DNA of 36,304 nt from Bacteroidetes bacterium 4572_128 (lineage in GTDB: Bacteria; Bacteroidota; Bacteroidia; Bacteroidales; 4572-128). The position numbers and the translations under genes are program-made. The stretch spans positions 1 to 36,304 of the forward strand of contig NBLL01000004.1 of NCBI GenBank assembly GCA_002084355.1. The letters run 5' to 3'. How positions within the stretch are numbered: position 1 is the first letter of the stretch; each line of letters opens with the position of its first letter. Of this stretch, positions 8,860 through 17,450 are shown piece by piece. Below the pieces are notes generated by a model. That model saw only the letters and a list, made by a program, of their open reading frames with translations, was not told where the DNA came from and searched no databases.

Positions 8860-11601
8860 ATGGATTTATTATATTATAATGAATTAGATTATTCTACCGT
8901 TAAAACTCAATTTCATAAAATTGAAAAATTTTTGAAAGAAGATAATTTTCAATCGGCAAGTATAAAAAAAATTCCTACAACAGATTATTACCGAGCAAAA
9001 TTAGATTCGAAAAATCGTTTACTTTTTAAGTTCGCAAAATATAAGGAAAAAAAATATATCCTTTTATTAGAAATAATTTTAAATCATGATTATGAAAAAT
9101 CAAAATTTCTAAGTGGAACAGAAGTTGATGAAAATAAATTTAATTTAATTACTAAAGATGAAATTATTCCTAAAAAAGATTTTCAAGATCTTATTTATCT
9201 GAATAAAAATAGAAAAGATTTTTATTTTTTAGATAAGGTGATTTTTTTTGATGACTTTCAAAATGAAGTTTATTTTTTGCAAACTCCTCTAATTATAATA
9301 GGTTCTGCTGGAAGTGGCAAAACAATTTTGACTCTGGAAAAATTAAAAAAACTTAGGGGCAATATTGCTTATATTTCTCTTTCTCAATATCTTATTGAAA
9401 ATGCTCATAGTATTTATTTTTCTAATAATTATGAAAACCCCAATCAAGAAATAGATTTTCTTTCTTTTGAAGAATATGTTTCTGGAATAAAAATTCCAAA
9501 AGGAAGTGAGCTCATATTTATGGATTTTGAAAAATGGTTTGCAAAACACAAACAAAAAACTACATATCACGAAAAAATTATTTGAAACTTGGAGTGAAAA
9601 AATCCATTTTCACAAAAAAACAAAGAGAAGAAGTTTATGATATTTTTGAAAAATATTTGAAATTTTTAGAAAATAGTCATTGGTATGATTTAAATATGAT
9701 TTCTTTTGAATATCTTAATAAAGTAGAAAAGAAATATGATTTTATTGTCATTGATGAAGTTCAAGATATTACAGTTATACAATTGAAACTCATTTTAAAT
9801 TCTTTGAAAGAAGACAATAAATTTATTCTAAGTGGCGATTCTAACCAAATTGTTCATCCAAATTTTTTCTCTTGGTCTAATATAAAAACTTTATTTTATA
9901 AAGGAAATTTTGATTTTAGTTTGATAAGAATTTTAAAAACTAATTACCGTAATTCACAGAAAGTTACTGAATTATCAAATAATTTATTAAGAATAAAAAA
10001 TGCACGGTTTGGTTCTATAGATAAAGAAAGTACATTTTTAATAAATTCTAAAAACGACAATTAAATTCTAAAACTCAAAATTCTACTAAATTTGCTGTGC
10101 TTGTGCAAAATTCTACTAAATTTGCTGTGCTTGTGATGAATAATCAGGATAAAAAATTTGCAAAAATGTTTTTTAAAACACCACTTGTTTTTTCCATTCA
10201 AGAGGCAAAAGGTTTAGAATATGAAAATATTATTATTTTTAATTTTGTATCAAATAGCGAAAAAGAATTTAATGAAATTACAAAAATAATGAAATTTTCC
10301 ATAATGAAATAAAATATTCCAGAGCAAAAAATAAAGAAGACAAAGATTTAGAAGTTTATAAGTTTTTTATCAATTCTCTTTATGTTGCTTTTACTCGTTC
10401 CATAAAAAATCTTTATATAATTGAATCAAAACATAATCATAGGATTTTTGAACTTTTAAAGCTTAAAGAAAATAAACAAAATATTAAAATAAAAACTCAG
10501 AAATCTGATTCTGAAGAATGGATTATGGAGGCTTCAAAATTAGAAAAACAAGGTAAATTTGAACAAGCACATGAAATTAGACATAAAATTGCTGGTTTAA
10601 AATACATCAATAATGAAGAATATGAAAATCTAAAAAAACTTGCATTAGATGCAAATAAAAAAGAAAAAGATGTAAAACGTGAACGTAAAGATTTATTTAA
10701 ATATGCTGTATATAGGAAAACTTTTGATGATATTGAAAAACTTGCTGATTTAAATTTTCTAAGGGCTATACAATTTATGAAAAATTTAAAATTAAATAAA
10801 AAAATTTTATCTAAAAATTGTAGGCTTGATAGAACAGAAGGAATAAGTAGGATTATTAAAGATTTTGGTGTAAATTTAAAAAGTGATAATCATGAAATGA
10901 CTGGAATAATGCTTGCTATTTTTTATAATTCAAAAAATATTTTTGATCTTTTCATGAAAAATGACCCAGATATTAATTTGAAAAATTTAGAGAACTTAAA
11001 TCCTTTGCAGATGCTTTTAAGGAATTCATTTTATAATGTTAATTATAACATTGATAAAAAAAATGAAATGAAAAATTTTAAAAAATTTTATGGAGACGTG
11101 AAAAATAAAAATATAAAATGTAAAATAGGTGATAAATTAATAATAATTAATAATTATTCTATGGAATATTTTTTACTGAACTTTTTTATTGGAGTAGGAT
11201 ATATGATTATAAAACAAAAGGAAGAAAATATAATAAAAGAAATTAAAAATGAATCTATTGTATATCAAGAGAAACAATTTAATAAATTTAAAAAAAAATA
11301 TTCTATAAAAAAATTAGGAAAAATGAATTTTTTAGAGAAACTTAGAGAAGAGGATAGATTAGAACTTACAGAGAAGTATATGAAAAAAATAAACGAAATT
11401 GGAATATCATTAAATGATTTTATTGATTTTTTTGAAAAAATGCCAACAACAATTTTAGCTAAATATAGAAAAAAGAGATCTTATATTAGTTCTATTTTAT
11501 CTAATAATGAAATTGACAGGGTTTTTATTTATAATAAAAAATTATTTAGACGTGAAAAACGTGGTCATTATATTTTAAATCCAGAATTAAAAATTCTTTA
11601 A
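8860..11601 (+). pseudogene. RelE-like / UvrD-type helicase / ankyrin-like protein, broken in three places
   Basis: One long gene is spread over three frames. 8860-9585: a RelE/ParE-like N-terminus (YYRAKLDSKNRLLFKF, then LEIILNHDYEKSKFL), then a superfamily 1 helicase Walker A, GSAGSGKTIL. 9534-10064: Walker B FIVIDEVQD, LSGDSNQIVHP (motif III) and TNYRNS (motif IV). About 10076-10312: a helicase motif (FSIQEAKGLEYENIIIFN). From about 10293 in the third frame: YSRAKNKEDKDLEVYKFF, motif VI (LYVAFTRSIKNLYIIES), and on to 11601, a long helical region with an ankyrin-like stretch (MTGIMLAIFYNSKNIFDLF, then NPLQML). Breaks lie near 9565 (about 20 residues also seem missing), at about 10064-10076 and at about 10290-10312. 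Helicases of this architecture occur in Bacteroidota. The role is unknown, possibly defence or nucleic-acid stress. In this state it is unlikely to make a working protein unless the indels are assembly errors. Confidence 0.75.
10076..10135. repeat. 30-bp perfect tandem duplication inside the helicase gene
   Basis: The unit beginning caaaattctactaaatttg and ending ctgtgcttgtg occurs twice head to tail (10076-10105 and 10106-10135) with no mismatch. It encodes QNSTKFAVLV twice in the helicase frame. It lies about 12 bases after one of the gene's frame breaks. Confidence 0.9.
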
Positions 11602-11639
11602 AAAAATGATATACTATAAGATAATGAATAATGTGAAAG

Positions 11640-12440
11640 ATGAATTTTTTAATTAAAAAAAATTTTTTCAAAAATTCGGCAAAATTTTAAACATTTTTTA
11701 AATTAAAAAAAAAAATTTTTTGAAAAAGAACTAATTTTTTATTATAAAAAATTGGTTCTTGGAACTTTTTGTGAAATCAAAAAAACATTAAAATTTTGGA
11801 CGAATTTTGAAAAATTTTTTTTTTAACATTTTTGATTCGAAACATTAAAATTTTGGACGAATTTTGAAAAATTTTTTTTTAACATTTTTTGATTCGAAAC
11901 ATTAAAATTTTGGACGAATTTTGAAAAAATTTTTTTTAACATTTTTGATTAGAAACATTAAATTTTTGGACGAATTTTGAAAAATTTTTTTTTATTTAAA
12001 GATTTAAAAATATTGAAATTTTTGGACAAATTATTCCGTAAATACAAGACATGTCTTTTACAATTTTAAAAAAACTCCAAAAAACCAAATATTTTTTTAA
12101 TTTATTAAAAAAATTTTTTCCAAAAAACGCCAAAATTTTAATGTTTTATAAAAAAATTTAAAAGGTACAAACCAAATTTTTTTTTTATAAATTATAAATT
12201 CGTAAAAAATTGACGTTTTTTGGAAAAACTTTTTTTATAAATTCGTAAAATTTCAGCGTTTTTTGAAAAAATTATTTTCAATAAATTTTTTTCAATATAC
12301 AAACTCAAAAAATTGGCATTTTTTTCAAAAAAATTTAAGTTTGTATCTGTTGAAAAATTTTTGAAAAAAAATGTCAAAATTTTTATTTTTTTTAAAATTA
12401 TTAAAATAATTCCAAAAAAAACTAAAAATTTTAATAAATT
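11640..12440. repeat. Gene-free gap with AT repeats in both orientations
   Basis: No credible gene is seen between the helicase stop and the small acidic gene. A forward-type copy lies at about 11660-11690 (ttttttcaaaaattcggcaaaattttaa). From 11785 to about 12000 there are four reverse-type copies, cattaaaattttggacgaat followed by tttgaaaaattttttttt, with the CG at 11801, 11858, 11915 and 11971 (spacing 57, 57, 56). A further forward copy is at about 12110-12145 (ccaaaaaacgccaaaatttt) and degenerate reverse copies are at 12200-12275. The two orientations meet here between convergent genes. Confidence 0.8.
11726..11760 (+). terminator. Terminator hairpin downstream of the helicase gene
   Basis: AAGAACTAATTTTTT (11726-11740) pairs with AAAAAATTGGTTCTT (11746-11760) with a single G-U wobble and a 5-base loop. 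It stands 125 bases after the stop at 11601 and just before the reverse-orientation repeat block. Confidence 0.6.
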
Positions 12441-12449
12441 AATTTTGAA

Positions 12450-12764
12450 TTAATTCAAAATTAATTCCATATCATCTATATTTTTTAAAGGTATAATTTG
12501 ATAATATTTTGCAAAATTCATAATATTTTGAACACTCTTATTTTGTGGTTTTAATTTTGTTTCGTTTAATATTTCAAAAACATCATCAAATTCGTCAAAA
12601 TCTTCATCTATAAAAAAATCATCTTCTTGTTTTTCTATAATTTCGTTAAAAAAATTATCTTCTTCTTTATGTATTTCATTTTTCATTCTTTGTAAATCTT
12701 CAAATAGAAATTCTTTGCTTTCCAAATTATTTACAAAATATAATAAAGTGAATTTTTCCTTCAT
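12450..12764 (-). CDS. Small acidic protein of unknown function
   Basis: A 104-residue protein, not recognised. I prefer the ATG at 12764 (MKEKFTLLYFVNNLESKEFL). A start 12 residues earlier is possible, but the added residues (MFCILNINNIFI) look like non-coding AT sequence. The middle is strongly acidic (FFIDEDFDEFDDVFEIL), the N-terminus resembles a short beta strand plus helix, and there is no signal peptide or membrane segment, so it is likely cytoplasmic. It follows the ABC ATPase gene by 80 bases on the same strand, with a perfect 22-bp palindrome between them. Cotranscription with the Mla-type genes is possible but not shown. Confidence 0.6.
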   Translation of the reverse strand: MKEKFTLLYFVNNLESKEFLFEDLQRMKNEIHKEEDNFFNEIIEKQEDDFFIDEDFDEFDDVFEILNETKLKPQNKSVQNIMNFAKYYQIIPLKNIDDMELILN

Positions 12765-12817
12765 AATAAAAATATTATTTATATTTAAAATACAAAACAT
12801 AAAACGTAGGATGTAAG

Positions 12818-12839
12818 ATTTTATTATTAATAATAAAAT
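12818..12839. repeat. 22-bp perfect palindrome
   Basis: ATTTTATTATT followed by its exact reverse complement AATAATAAAAT. It lies 5 bases beyond the ABC ATPase stop, between that gene and the small acidic gene. It may be an attenuator or weak terminator, or a dimeric regulator site. AT-only palindromes also arise by chance in this sequence. Confidence 0.4.
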
Positions 12840-12844
12840 GAAAA

Positions 12845-13600
12845 TTATTTATTTTTTTCTTTTATTTTTTTAAATAGCTCAGAAGCAAAAACAAAATCAT
12901 TTAATTCTTTATTATTTGTATTGAAAATTTCTTCTTTCGTTCCGACCCACCATTTTTCGCCTTTATGAAAATAATAAATTTTTTCTCCAATTTCCATAAC
13001 AGAATTCATATCATGAGTATTAATTAAAGTTGTAATATTAAATTCCTTAGTAATTTCTTTTATCAAATTATCTATTACCATCGCAGTTTTTGGGTCTAAA
13101 CCAGAATTTGGTTCATCGCAAAATAAATATTTGGGATTTAAAGCAATTGCTCTTGCTATGGAAACTCGCTTTTGCATACCTCCGCTAATTTCCGACGGAA
13201 ATAATTTATTCGCATTAATAATATTAACTCTGTCTAAACAAAAATCTACTCTATTTTTTTTTTCATTTGCTGACATATTTGTAAACATTTCAAGAGGATA
13301 ACGGACATTTTCTTCAACATTTAAAGAATCAAATAAAGCTCCACCTTGAAAAACCATTCCAATTTGTGTTCTGATTTTTTTTTTATTTTTTAAATTTAAT
13401 TCGGAAAAAACCACATCGTCATAAATAATTTTTCCCTTTGTAATTTCATGCAAACCAACTATAGATTTTAATAGAACAGTTTTTCCTGAACCACTTTGTC
13501 CAATAATTAAATTTGTTTTTCCCTGTTCGAAATTTGCAGAGATATTTTTTAATACTTCTTTATCTCCAAAAGATTTATAAACATTTCTTAATTTTATCAT
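12845..13600 (-). CDS. mlaF: ABC transporter ATP-binding protein, MlaF type
   Basis: A 251-residue ATPase carrying all the motifs of the class: Walker A GQSGSGKTVLLKS, Q-loop (QIGMVFQGGALFDSL), signature SGGMQKR, Walker B YLFCDEPNSGLDP and the H-loop INTHDM. The GALFDSLNVEENVRYPLE segment after the Q-loop and the SGGMQKRVSIARAIA form are typical of the MlaF/MceG branch, which powers phospholipid or hydrophobic-molecule movement between inner and outer membranes. It begins 2 bases after the permease stop, so the two are translated together. The substrate-binding MlaD/Mce protein is not adjacent and must be elsewhere if present. Confidence 0.88.
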   Translation of the reverse strand: MIKLRNVYKSFGDKEVLKNISANFEQGKTNLIIGQSGSGKTVLLKSIVGLHEITKGKIIYDDVVFSELNLKNKKKIRTQIGMVFQGGALFDSLNVEENVRYPLEMFTNMSANEKKNRVDFCLDRVNIINANKLFPSEISGGMQKRVSIARAIALNPKYLFCDEPNSGLDPKTAMVIDNLIKEITKEFNITTLINTHDMNSVMEIGEKIYYFHKGEKWWVGTKEEIFNTNNKELNDFVFASELFKKIKEKNK

Positions 13601-13602
13601 AT

Positions 13603-14346
13603 TTAAACTAATAAAAGTTGAGTTAAAATCATATTAAATAACAATATTAAAACACTACTATAAACAACTGCATTTGTACTGGATTTTCCAACTTCAAGCG
13701 CACCTCCCTTAGTATAATATCCGTGATAAGAAGAAACCGAAGCAATAATAAATGCAAAAATTACCGCTTTTATCATTGCATAAATTAAATAATATGGTCT
13801 GAAAGAATATTGCAATCCTACTATATAATCTTCCGGACTAACTACACCAGTGAAAATTCCTGCAAGATAGCCACCAAATATTCCTATTGACATGCTCATA
13901 ATTACAAGAAATGGATTGAAAAATACAGATGCTATAATTTTGGGCATTATTAAATATGAAGCTGAATTTACACCCATAATTTCAAGAGCATCAATTTGTT
14001 CGCTGACTCGCATAGTTCCAATTTCTGAAGCAATATTAGAACCAACTTTTCCTGCAAGTATTAAACTTAAAATAGTCGATGAAAATTCTAAAACCATAGA
14101 ATCACGAGCAGCAACACCAATTAAATATTTCGGAACAAAAGGATTATCTATTCCATAAGCAGTTTGAATTGTTATTACAGCACCCATAAAAATTGAAATT
14201 ATTGCAGTAATGCCAATAGAACTAACTCCAAGATTATCTATTTCTCTAATAACTTGTTTGAAATAAATACTATGTTTTTCTGGTTTTGAAATTATAACTC
14301 TCTGCATTAAAAGAAGATAACGTCCTATATGATAAAAAATTTTCAT
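13603..14346 (-). CDS. mlaE: MlaE-family ABC transporter permease
   Basis: A 247-residue inner-membrane permease with about five membrane segments. Family signatures are GITAIISIFMGAVITIQTAYG, RDSMVLEFSSTILSLILAG, KVGSNIASEIGTMRVSEQID with ALEIMGV, and a C-terminal GYYTKGGALEVGKSSTNAVV. The ExxGTMRxxEQIDALExMG box is diagnostic for MlaE/YrbE. It is the first gene of the pair with the ATPase (2-base spacing) and is divergent from the STAS-like gene at 14499. Together they form the inner-membrane core of a lipid-transport system supporting outer-membrane asymmetry or lipid supply. Confidence 0.9.
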   Translation of the reverse strand: MKIFYHIGRYLLLMQRVIISKPEKHSIYFKQVIREIDNLGVSSIGITAIISIFMGAVITIQTAYGIDNPFVPKYLIGVAARDSMVLEFSSTILSLILAGKVGSNIASEIGTMRVSEQIDALEIMGVNSASYLIMPKIIASVFFNPFLVIMSMSIGIFGGYLAGIFTGVVSPEDYIVGLQYSFRPYYLIYAMIKAVIFAFIIASVSSYHGYYTKGGALEVGKSSTNAVVYSSVLILLFNMILTQLLLV

Positions 14347-14498
14347 TATTTTATTATTTATAAAAATATTTTTTGTAAAATTATTAAAATTTTATAATTT
14401 TCATTGAAATTCAAAAAAATTATATAAGATTTTTATTTTTATAAATAATATTTTTTTATTATTTATAATAATTTTTAATTTACAAAAAAATAAAAAAT

Positions 14499-14879
14499 AT
14501 GAAAACAAATTTTAAGAAAACAAATTTTAATGAGAATTATGCAGAAATTCTTGTTGATAATAATAACAAAATTTTAAAATTAATTTGGAAAGGCTTTGTA
14601 AATTTTGAAGAGTATAAATATATTTTTGATAATGCATATCAAATTTTCAAAAAAAACAAATTAAAATTTTGGATATCTGATATGACAAATGGAAAAGCTG
14701 TTCCATCTAAAGCACAAGAATGGTTAAGAAATATTTATATTCCTAAAATAGTAGCAATAGGTTTAATAAAGGTAGTTTTTATCGTGGAAAAAAATATTTT
14801 TAGAAAAGTTTATTCCGATTACATAAAAGAAATAATTAATTTAAACGGTGTAGAATTAATGTATTATAAATGTTTATAA
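14499..14879 (+). pseudogene. STAS/SpoIIAA-like small protein, 3' end displaced by an insertion
   Basis: The open frame gives 126 residues with alternating strands and helices: a central WISDMTNGKAVPSKAQEWL stretch and IGLIKVVFIVEK, as in the SpoIIAA-like/STAS proteins of Bacteroidota. It ends GVELMYYKCL just before the mobile element at 14886. The expected family ending, a DDE.KAI.WF.S-type helix, is found on the other side of the element at 15842-15883 (MYDENKAIKWFNS), so the last 15-20 residues were cut off by the insertion. The truncated protein may still fold. Function unknown; the family is thought to be regulatory or lipid-binding. Confidence 0.65.
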
Positions 14880-14885
14880 ATAATC

Positions 14886-15827
14886 GTGCCAAATGATGCC
14901 AAATAATGACAATAAATTTGGCATTATTGTTGTGGGATATTTTATATGAAAGAAGAAAACAAATAATAAAAGAGTTATCGGATGAAACTTGTTGAAAAAC
15001 ATATTATTAAAAGAGGTACAGATGTTTTTAAAGAATTGGATTATTTATGTTTTCTTTAAAAAATCTTTATAATTCAGGTTTATATGCCATTAGACAACAT
15101 TTTTTTGCTACAAAAATTTTAAAAATTATATAGCAATAAACAATGAATTTATCAAAAATAAACAAATTGATTATTATGCTTTAAACACCCAAGTTTCCCA
15201 ACAAACTTTAAAAATTATTGAGCAGAATTTTAAATCCTTTTTTTCATTATTAAATTCAAAAAAAATAAAGAAAGTAAGGATACCTAAATATCTTGATAAA
15301 TTGTATGTGATATTATTTATAAAAAAGAAGAAAAAAAATTAAAACCTGACAATAATAGATATTGTTCTATTGATTTAGGTGTAAATAATTTAGCTACTAT
15401 AGGAAGTAATGTTGTAAAATCAATTATTATCAATGGCAGACCCTTAAAATCTATCAATCAGTTCTTTAATAAAAAATTAGCTTTCTATAAATCTGAAATT
15501 GCAAAAAAATTTAAAAAGAAATCAAGCAATAGAATAAAAAGATTATTCAATAAGAGAAGCAACAAAATAAAAGATTATTTACATAAAACAAGCAGATATA
15601 TTGTGAATTTTTTAGTTTCTAACAAAATTAATACCCTAGTGATAGGTAAAAATAAATTGTGGAAACAAAACATCAATATAGGTAAAAAAAATAATCAAAA
15701 TTTTGTTCAAATTCCTTATGATAAATTTAATCAAGTATCCAATAGAGGTGTGTAGTATGCCATCTGTCCTAAAAACAGTAAAATAAATTCAAATGTCATT
15801 ATGTCACCATTTGGCATTATTTGGCAC
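14886..15827 (+). mobile_element. Decayed TnpB-carrying insertion element with terminal inverted repeats
   Basis: A 942-base element. The left end gtgccaaatgatgccaaata (14886 on) and the reverse complement of the right end, gtgccaaataatgccaaatg (15827 backwards), match at 23 of 26 positions. The left end can also fold locally (gccaaat/atttggc). The only gene is a broken tnpB; no TnpA is present. The octamer GTTTATAA occurs on both sides (14872-14879 and 15832-15839) and may be a target duplication. IS200/IS605 elements do not normally have long terminal inverted repeats or duplications, so the element may be a nonautonomous derivative or a composite. It interrupts the STAS-like gene. Confidence 0.75.
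14982..15755 (+). pseudogene. tnpB: TnpB (IS605 OrfB-like RNA-guided nuclease) remnant
   Basis: Reading begins MKLVEKHIIKRGTDVFKELD at 14982 and continues through three frame changes (near 15056, 15140 and 15320): SLKNLYNSGLYAIRQHFFAT, then ALNTQVSQQTLKIIEQNFKS, then CSIDLGVNNLATIGS carrying the RuvC-I aspartate, then IGKNKLWKQNINIGKKNNQN, ending FNQVSNRGV and a stop at 15755. The zinc-finger region and RuvC-III are missing, so about 80-100 C-terminal residues are lost. TnpB cuts DNA guided by an RNA from its element's right end. This copy cannot be active. Confidence 0.85.
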
Positions 15828-15841
15828 AAAAGTTTATAACT

Positions 15842-15883
15842 ATGTACGACGAAAATAAAGCAATAAAATGGTTTAATTCTTAA
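15842..15883 (+). pseudogene. Detached C-terminal end of the STAS-like gene
   Basis: Thirteen codons and a stop read MYDENKAIKWFNS, matching the usual last helix of the SpoIIAA-like/STAS family whose body ends at 14879. In the same frame the preceding bases give KFIT. The stop overlaps the stop of the convergent glycosyltransferase gene, which shows that the original gene ended here, tail to tail with it. Confidence 0.6.
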
Positions 15884-16959
15884 TTATCAATTAATTTAAT
15901 AAATTCTTTAAAATTTTTTTTTGCGTCAAATTTTGAAATAACTCTATTTTTTCCATTTTTCCCAAAATCTCTTAGAAGCTTTTTATTTGAAATTAAAATT
16001 TCTATTTTTTCTGTAAAAATATCAATATCAAATGGTTTTACGAGAAAACCTGTAACATTATTTTTTACTACTTCCGGATTGCTGCTAATATCAAAAGCAA
16101 TTACTGGTTTTTCTAAAATCATACTTTCTGCAAGAACATAACCAAAACCTTCCCACAAAGAAGTCAATAAAAAAATATCTATATTTTGTATAAAAGATTT
16201 TACATCTTCCACAAAACCAAGAAAAATAATTTCTTTTTCTAAATCATTTTCTTTTGAATAATTTTTCAATTTTTTTTCTAACTCTCCGCTTCCGGCTATT
16301 AAAATTTTAAATTTTATATTTTTTGATTTTAGTTTTTTTGCTATTTCTATCAAATATTTTTGTCCTTTTTGTTTTGTTAATCTTCCTATATTTCCTAAAA
16401 TAATTTCATCGTCTTTTTTTTTATAAAAAATTTTAAAATTACTTTTTTCATAATTTTCTAAATTTAAACCATTATAAATTACAGTAAATTTATTTTTATC
16501 CGTTAAATTATGATTTTTTTCTAAAAATTTATTTTTCGTTTCATGAGAATTTACAAGAATTTTATCCACTATTTTTCTAAAAAGAAACCTATTTAAAAAT
16601 GAATTTTTTACGGGAAGAGCAGTTCCTCTTCTATAAATAATGCTTTTTACTTTTGCCAATTTCGCGGCAATCCCAACTACTTTTACGTCAGCAGGAAGAT
16701 TTAAAATTATTTTTTTTACATTGTTTTTTTTTAAGAAGTTTTTTATTTTTATTATTTTAATAATATTTAAAAAACTTAAATTAGATATTTTAAATGTAAA
16801 AACTTTTATGTTTACAGATTTTAATTTTAAAAATAATTCGCTATTTTCATTAGTTGCAACAATTGTTTCAATTTTTTTTTTTTGCAAATTTATCGCAGTT
16901 TCATAATGCCATTTTTCACCACCACCCCAATCTTTATTACTATTAAATAAACAAATCAT
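15880..16959 (-). CDS. Glycosyltransferase family 4 (GT-B fold)
   Basis: A 359-residue cytoplasmic or membrane-peripheral enzyme that adds a sugar from a nucleotide donor to a glycan or lipid acceptor. The N-terminal domain starts NSNKDWGGGEKWHYE and contains RRGTALPVKNSFLNRFLF and LVNSHETK. The C-terminal donor domain has IYNGL, NIGRLTKQKGQKYLI, KILIAGSGELEKKL, and the catalytic/donor motif SLWEGFGYVLAESMILEKPV (E-x7-E). Complete for the family. It stands alone, so the pathway (LPS, capsule or protein glycosylation) cannot be inferred. Its stop overlaps the tail of the STAS-like gene on the other strand. Confidence 0.9.
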   Translation of the reverse strand: MICLFNSNKDWGGGEKWHYETAINLQKKKIETIVATNENSELFLKLKSVNIKVFTFKISNLSFLNIIKIIKIKNFLKKNNVKKIILNLPADVKVVGIAAKLAKVKSIIYRRGTALPVKNSFLNRFLFRKIVDKILVNSHETKNKFLEKNHNLTDKNKFTVIYNGLNLENYEKSNFKIFYKKKDDEIILGNIGRLTKQKGQKYLIEIAKKLKSKNIKFKILIAGSGELEKKLKNYSKENDLEKEIIFLGFVEDVKSFIQNIDIFLLTSLWEGFGYVLAESMILEKPVIAFDISSNPEVVKNNVTGFLVKPFDIDIFTEKIEILISNKKLLRDFGKNGKNRVISKFDAKKNFKEFIKLIDN

Positions 16960-17054
16960 AATATAAATATATTAAAAAAAAAAATTTTTTTTCAAAAAAC
17001 GTTCAAATTTTTTAATTTTAAATTTAGATATTTTTTTTTAATAAAAAATAAATT

Positions 17055-17153
17055 ATGAAATTATTAAAATTTTGGTTATCCTGCGTTTGTGCGGTATTTT
17101 CATGCACCTATAAGCATTTTTCGAAAATTTTTTTGTTTAAACATTTAAGATAA
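17055..17153 (+). CDS. Possible 32-residue lipoprotein-like peptide
   Basis: The reading frame MKLLKFWLSCVCAVFSC continues TYKHFSKIFLFKHLR to a stop at 17153. It looks like a lipoprotein signal sequence: Lys near the start, a hydrophobic core and a cysteine after AVFS. The segment is noticeably richer in G and C than the surrounding repeats and is followed immediately by a hairpin. Against it: the start overlaps an attaaaattttgg string that belongs to the repeat family, and there is no homology I recognise. It could be a real small lipoprotein, the 5' remnant of a lost gene, or chance. Confidence 0.35.
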   Translation: MKLLKFWLSCVCAVFSCTYKHFSKIFLFKHLR

Positions 17154-17155
17154 AA

Positions 17156-17202
17156 AAACACCAATTTGTTTTTAGAAAAACTGGTTTTAAATATTGGTGT
17201 TT
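17156..17202 (+). terminator. Hairpin with ACACCAAT/ATTGGTGT arms
   Basis: AAACACCAAT (17156-17165) pairs with ATTGGTGTTT (17193-17202). A third arm, aaactccaat at about 17209-17218, could pair with the second arm with one mismatch. It starts 2 bases after the stop of the 32-codon frame. The arms share the ATTGG core with the hairpins at 25.9 and 35.8 kb. Confidence 0.5.
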
Positions 17203-17412
17203 AAAAAAAAACTCCAATTTTGTTTTTTTTAAATCTTAAAATTTTGGGCGAATTTTTGAAAAAATTTTTTTTAACATTTTTTTTTTTAATTTTGGGCGAA
17301 TTAAAAATTCATAAAAATATTTTGTTTTTTTGTGGAAATTTTAATCGTAAAAAAAAAAATTAAATTTGTTGTTTTTTTTTATGAAAAAAATTATAAGGAT
17401 AATTTTTTTTTT

Positions 17413-17420
17413 TAATTTTG
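17413..17420 (+). promoter_or_regulatory. Possible -7 box for the SUMF1 gene
   Basis: TAATTTTG fits TAnnTTTG and lies 30 bases before the ATG at 17451. No TTTG box is at the right distance upstream, so this is weak. Confidence 0.25.
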
Positions 17421-17450
17421 TTAAAATTTAATTTTTTAATATTTCATATT

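Larger units (their letters stand above)
16975..17330. repeat. Repeat-containing gap upstream of the SUMF1 gene
   Basis: The 490-base gap between divergent genes carries a forward repeat core at 16985-17020 (tttttcaaaaaacgttcaaatt), a reverse core at 17233-17270 (cttaaaattttgggcgaatt) and a second reverse core at about 17287-17310 (aattttgggcgaattaaa). A small possible gene and a hairpin lie between them and are listed separately. Confidence 0.6.

Noticed and set aside
12192-12377. 61-codon open frame on the - strand
   Set aside because: It is made of reverse-orientation repeat cores and has low-complexity F/K/N composition.
14886-14935. Short repeats gtgccaaatgatgccaaata read as a possible CRISPR-like array
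   Set aside because: Only two or three imperfect 10-12-base repeats without spacers; they are the end of the mobile element.
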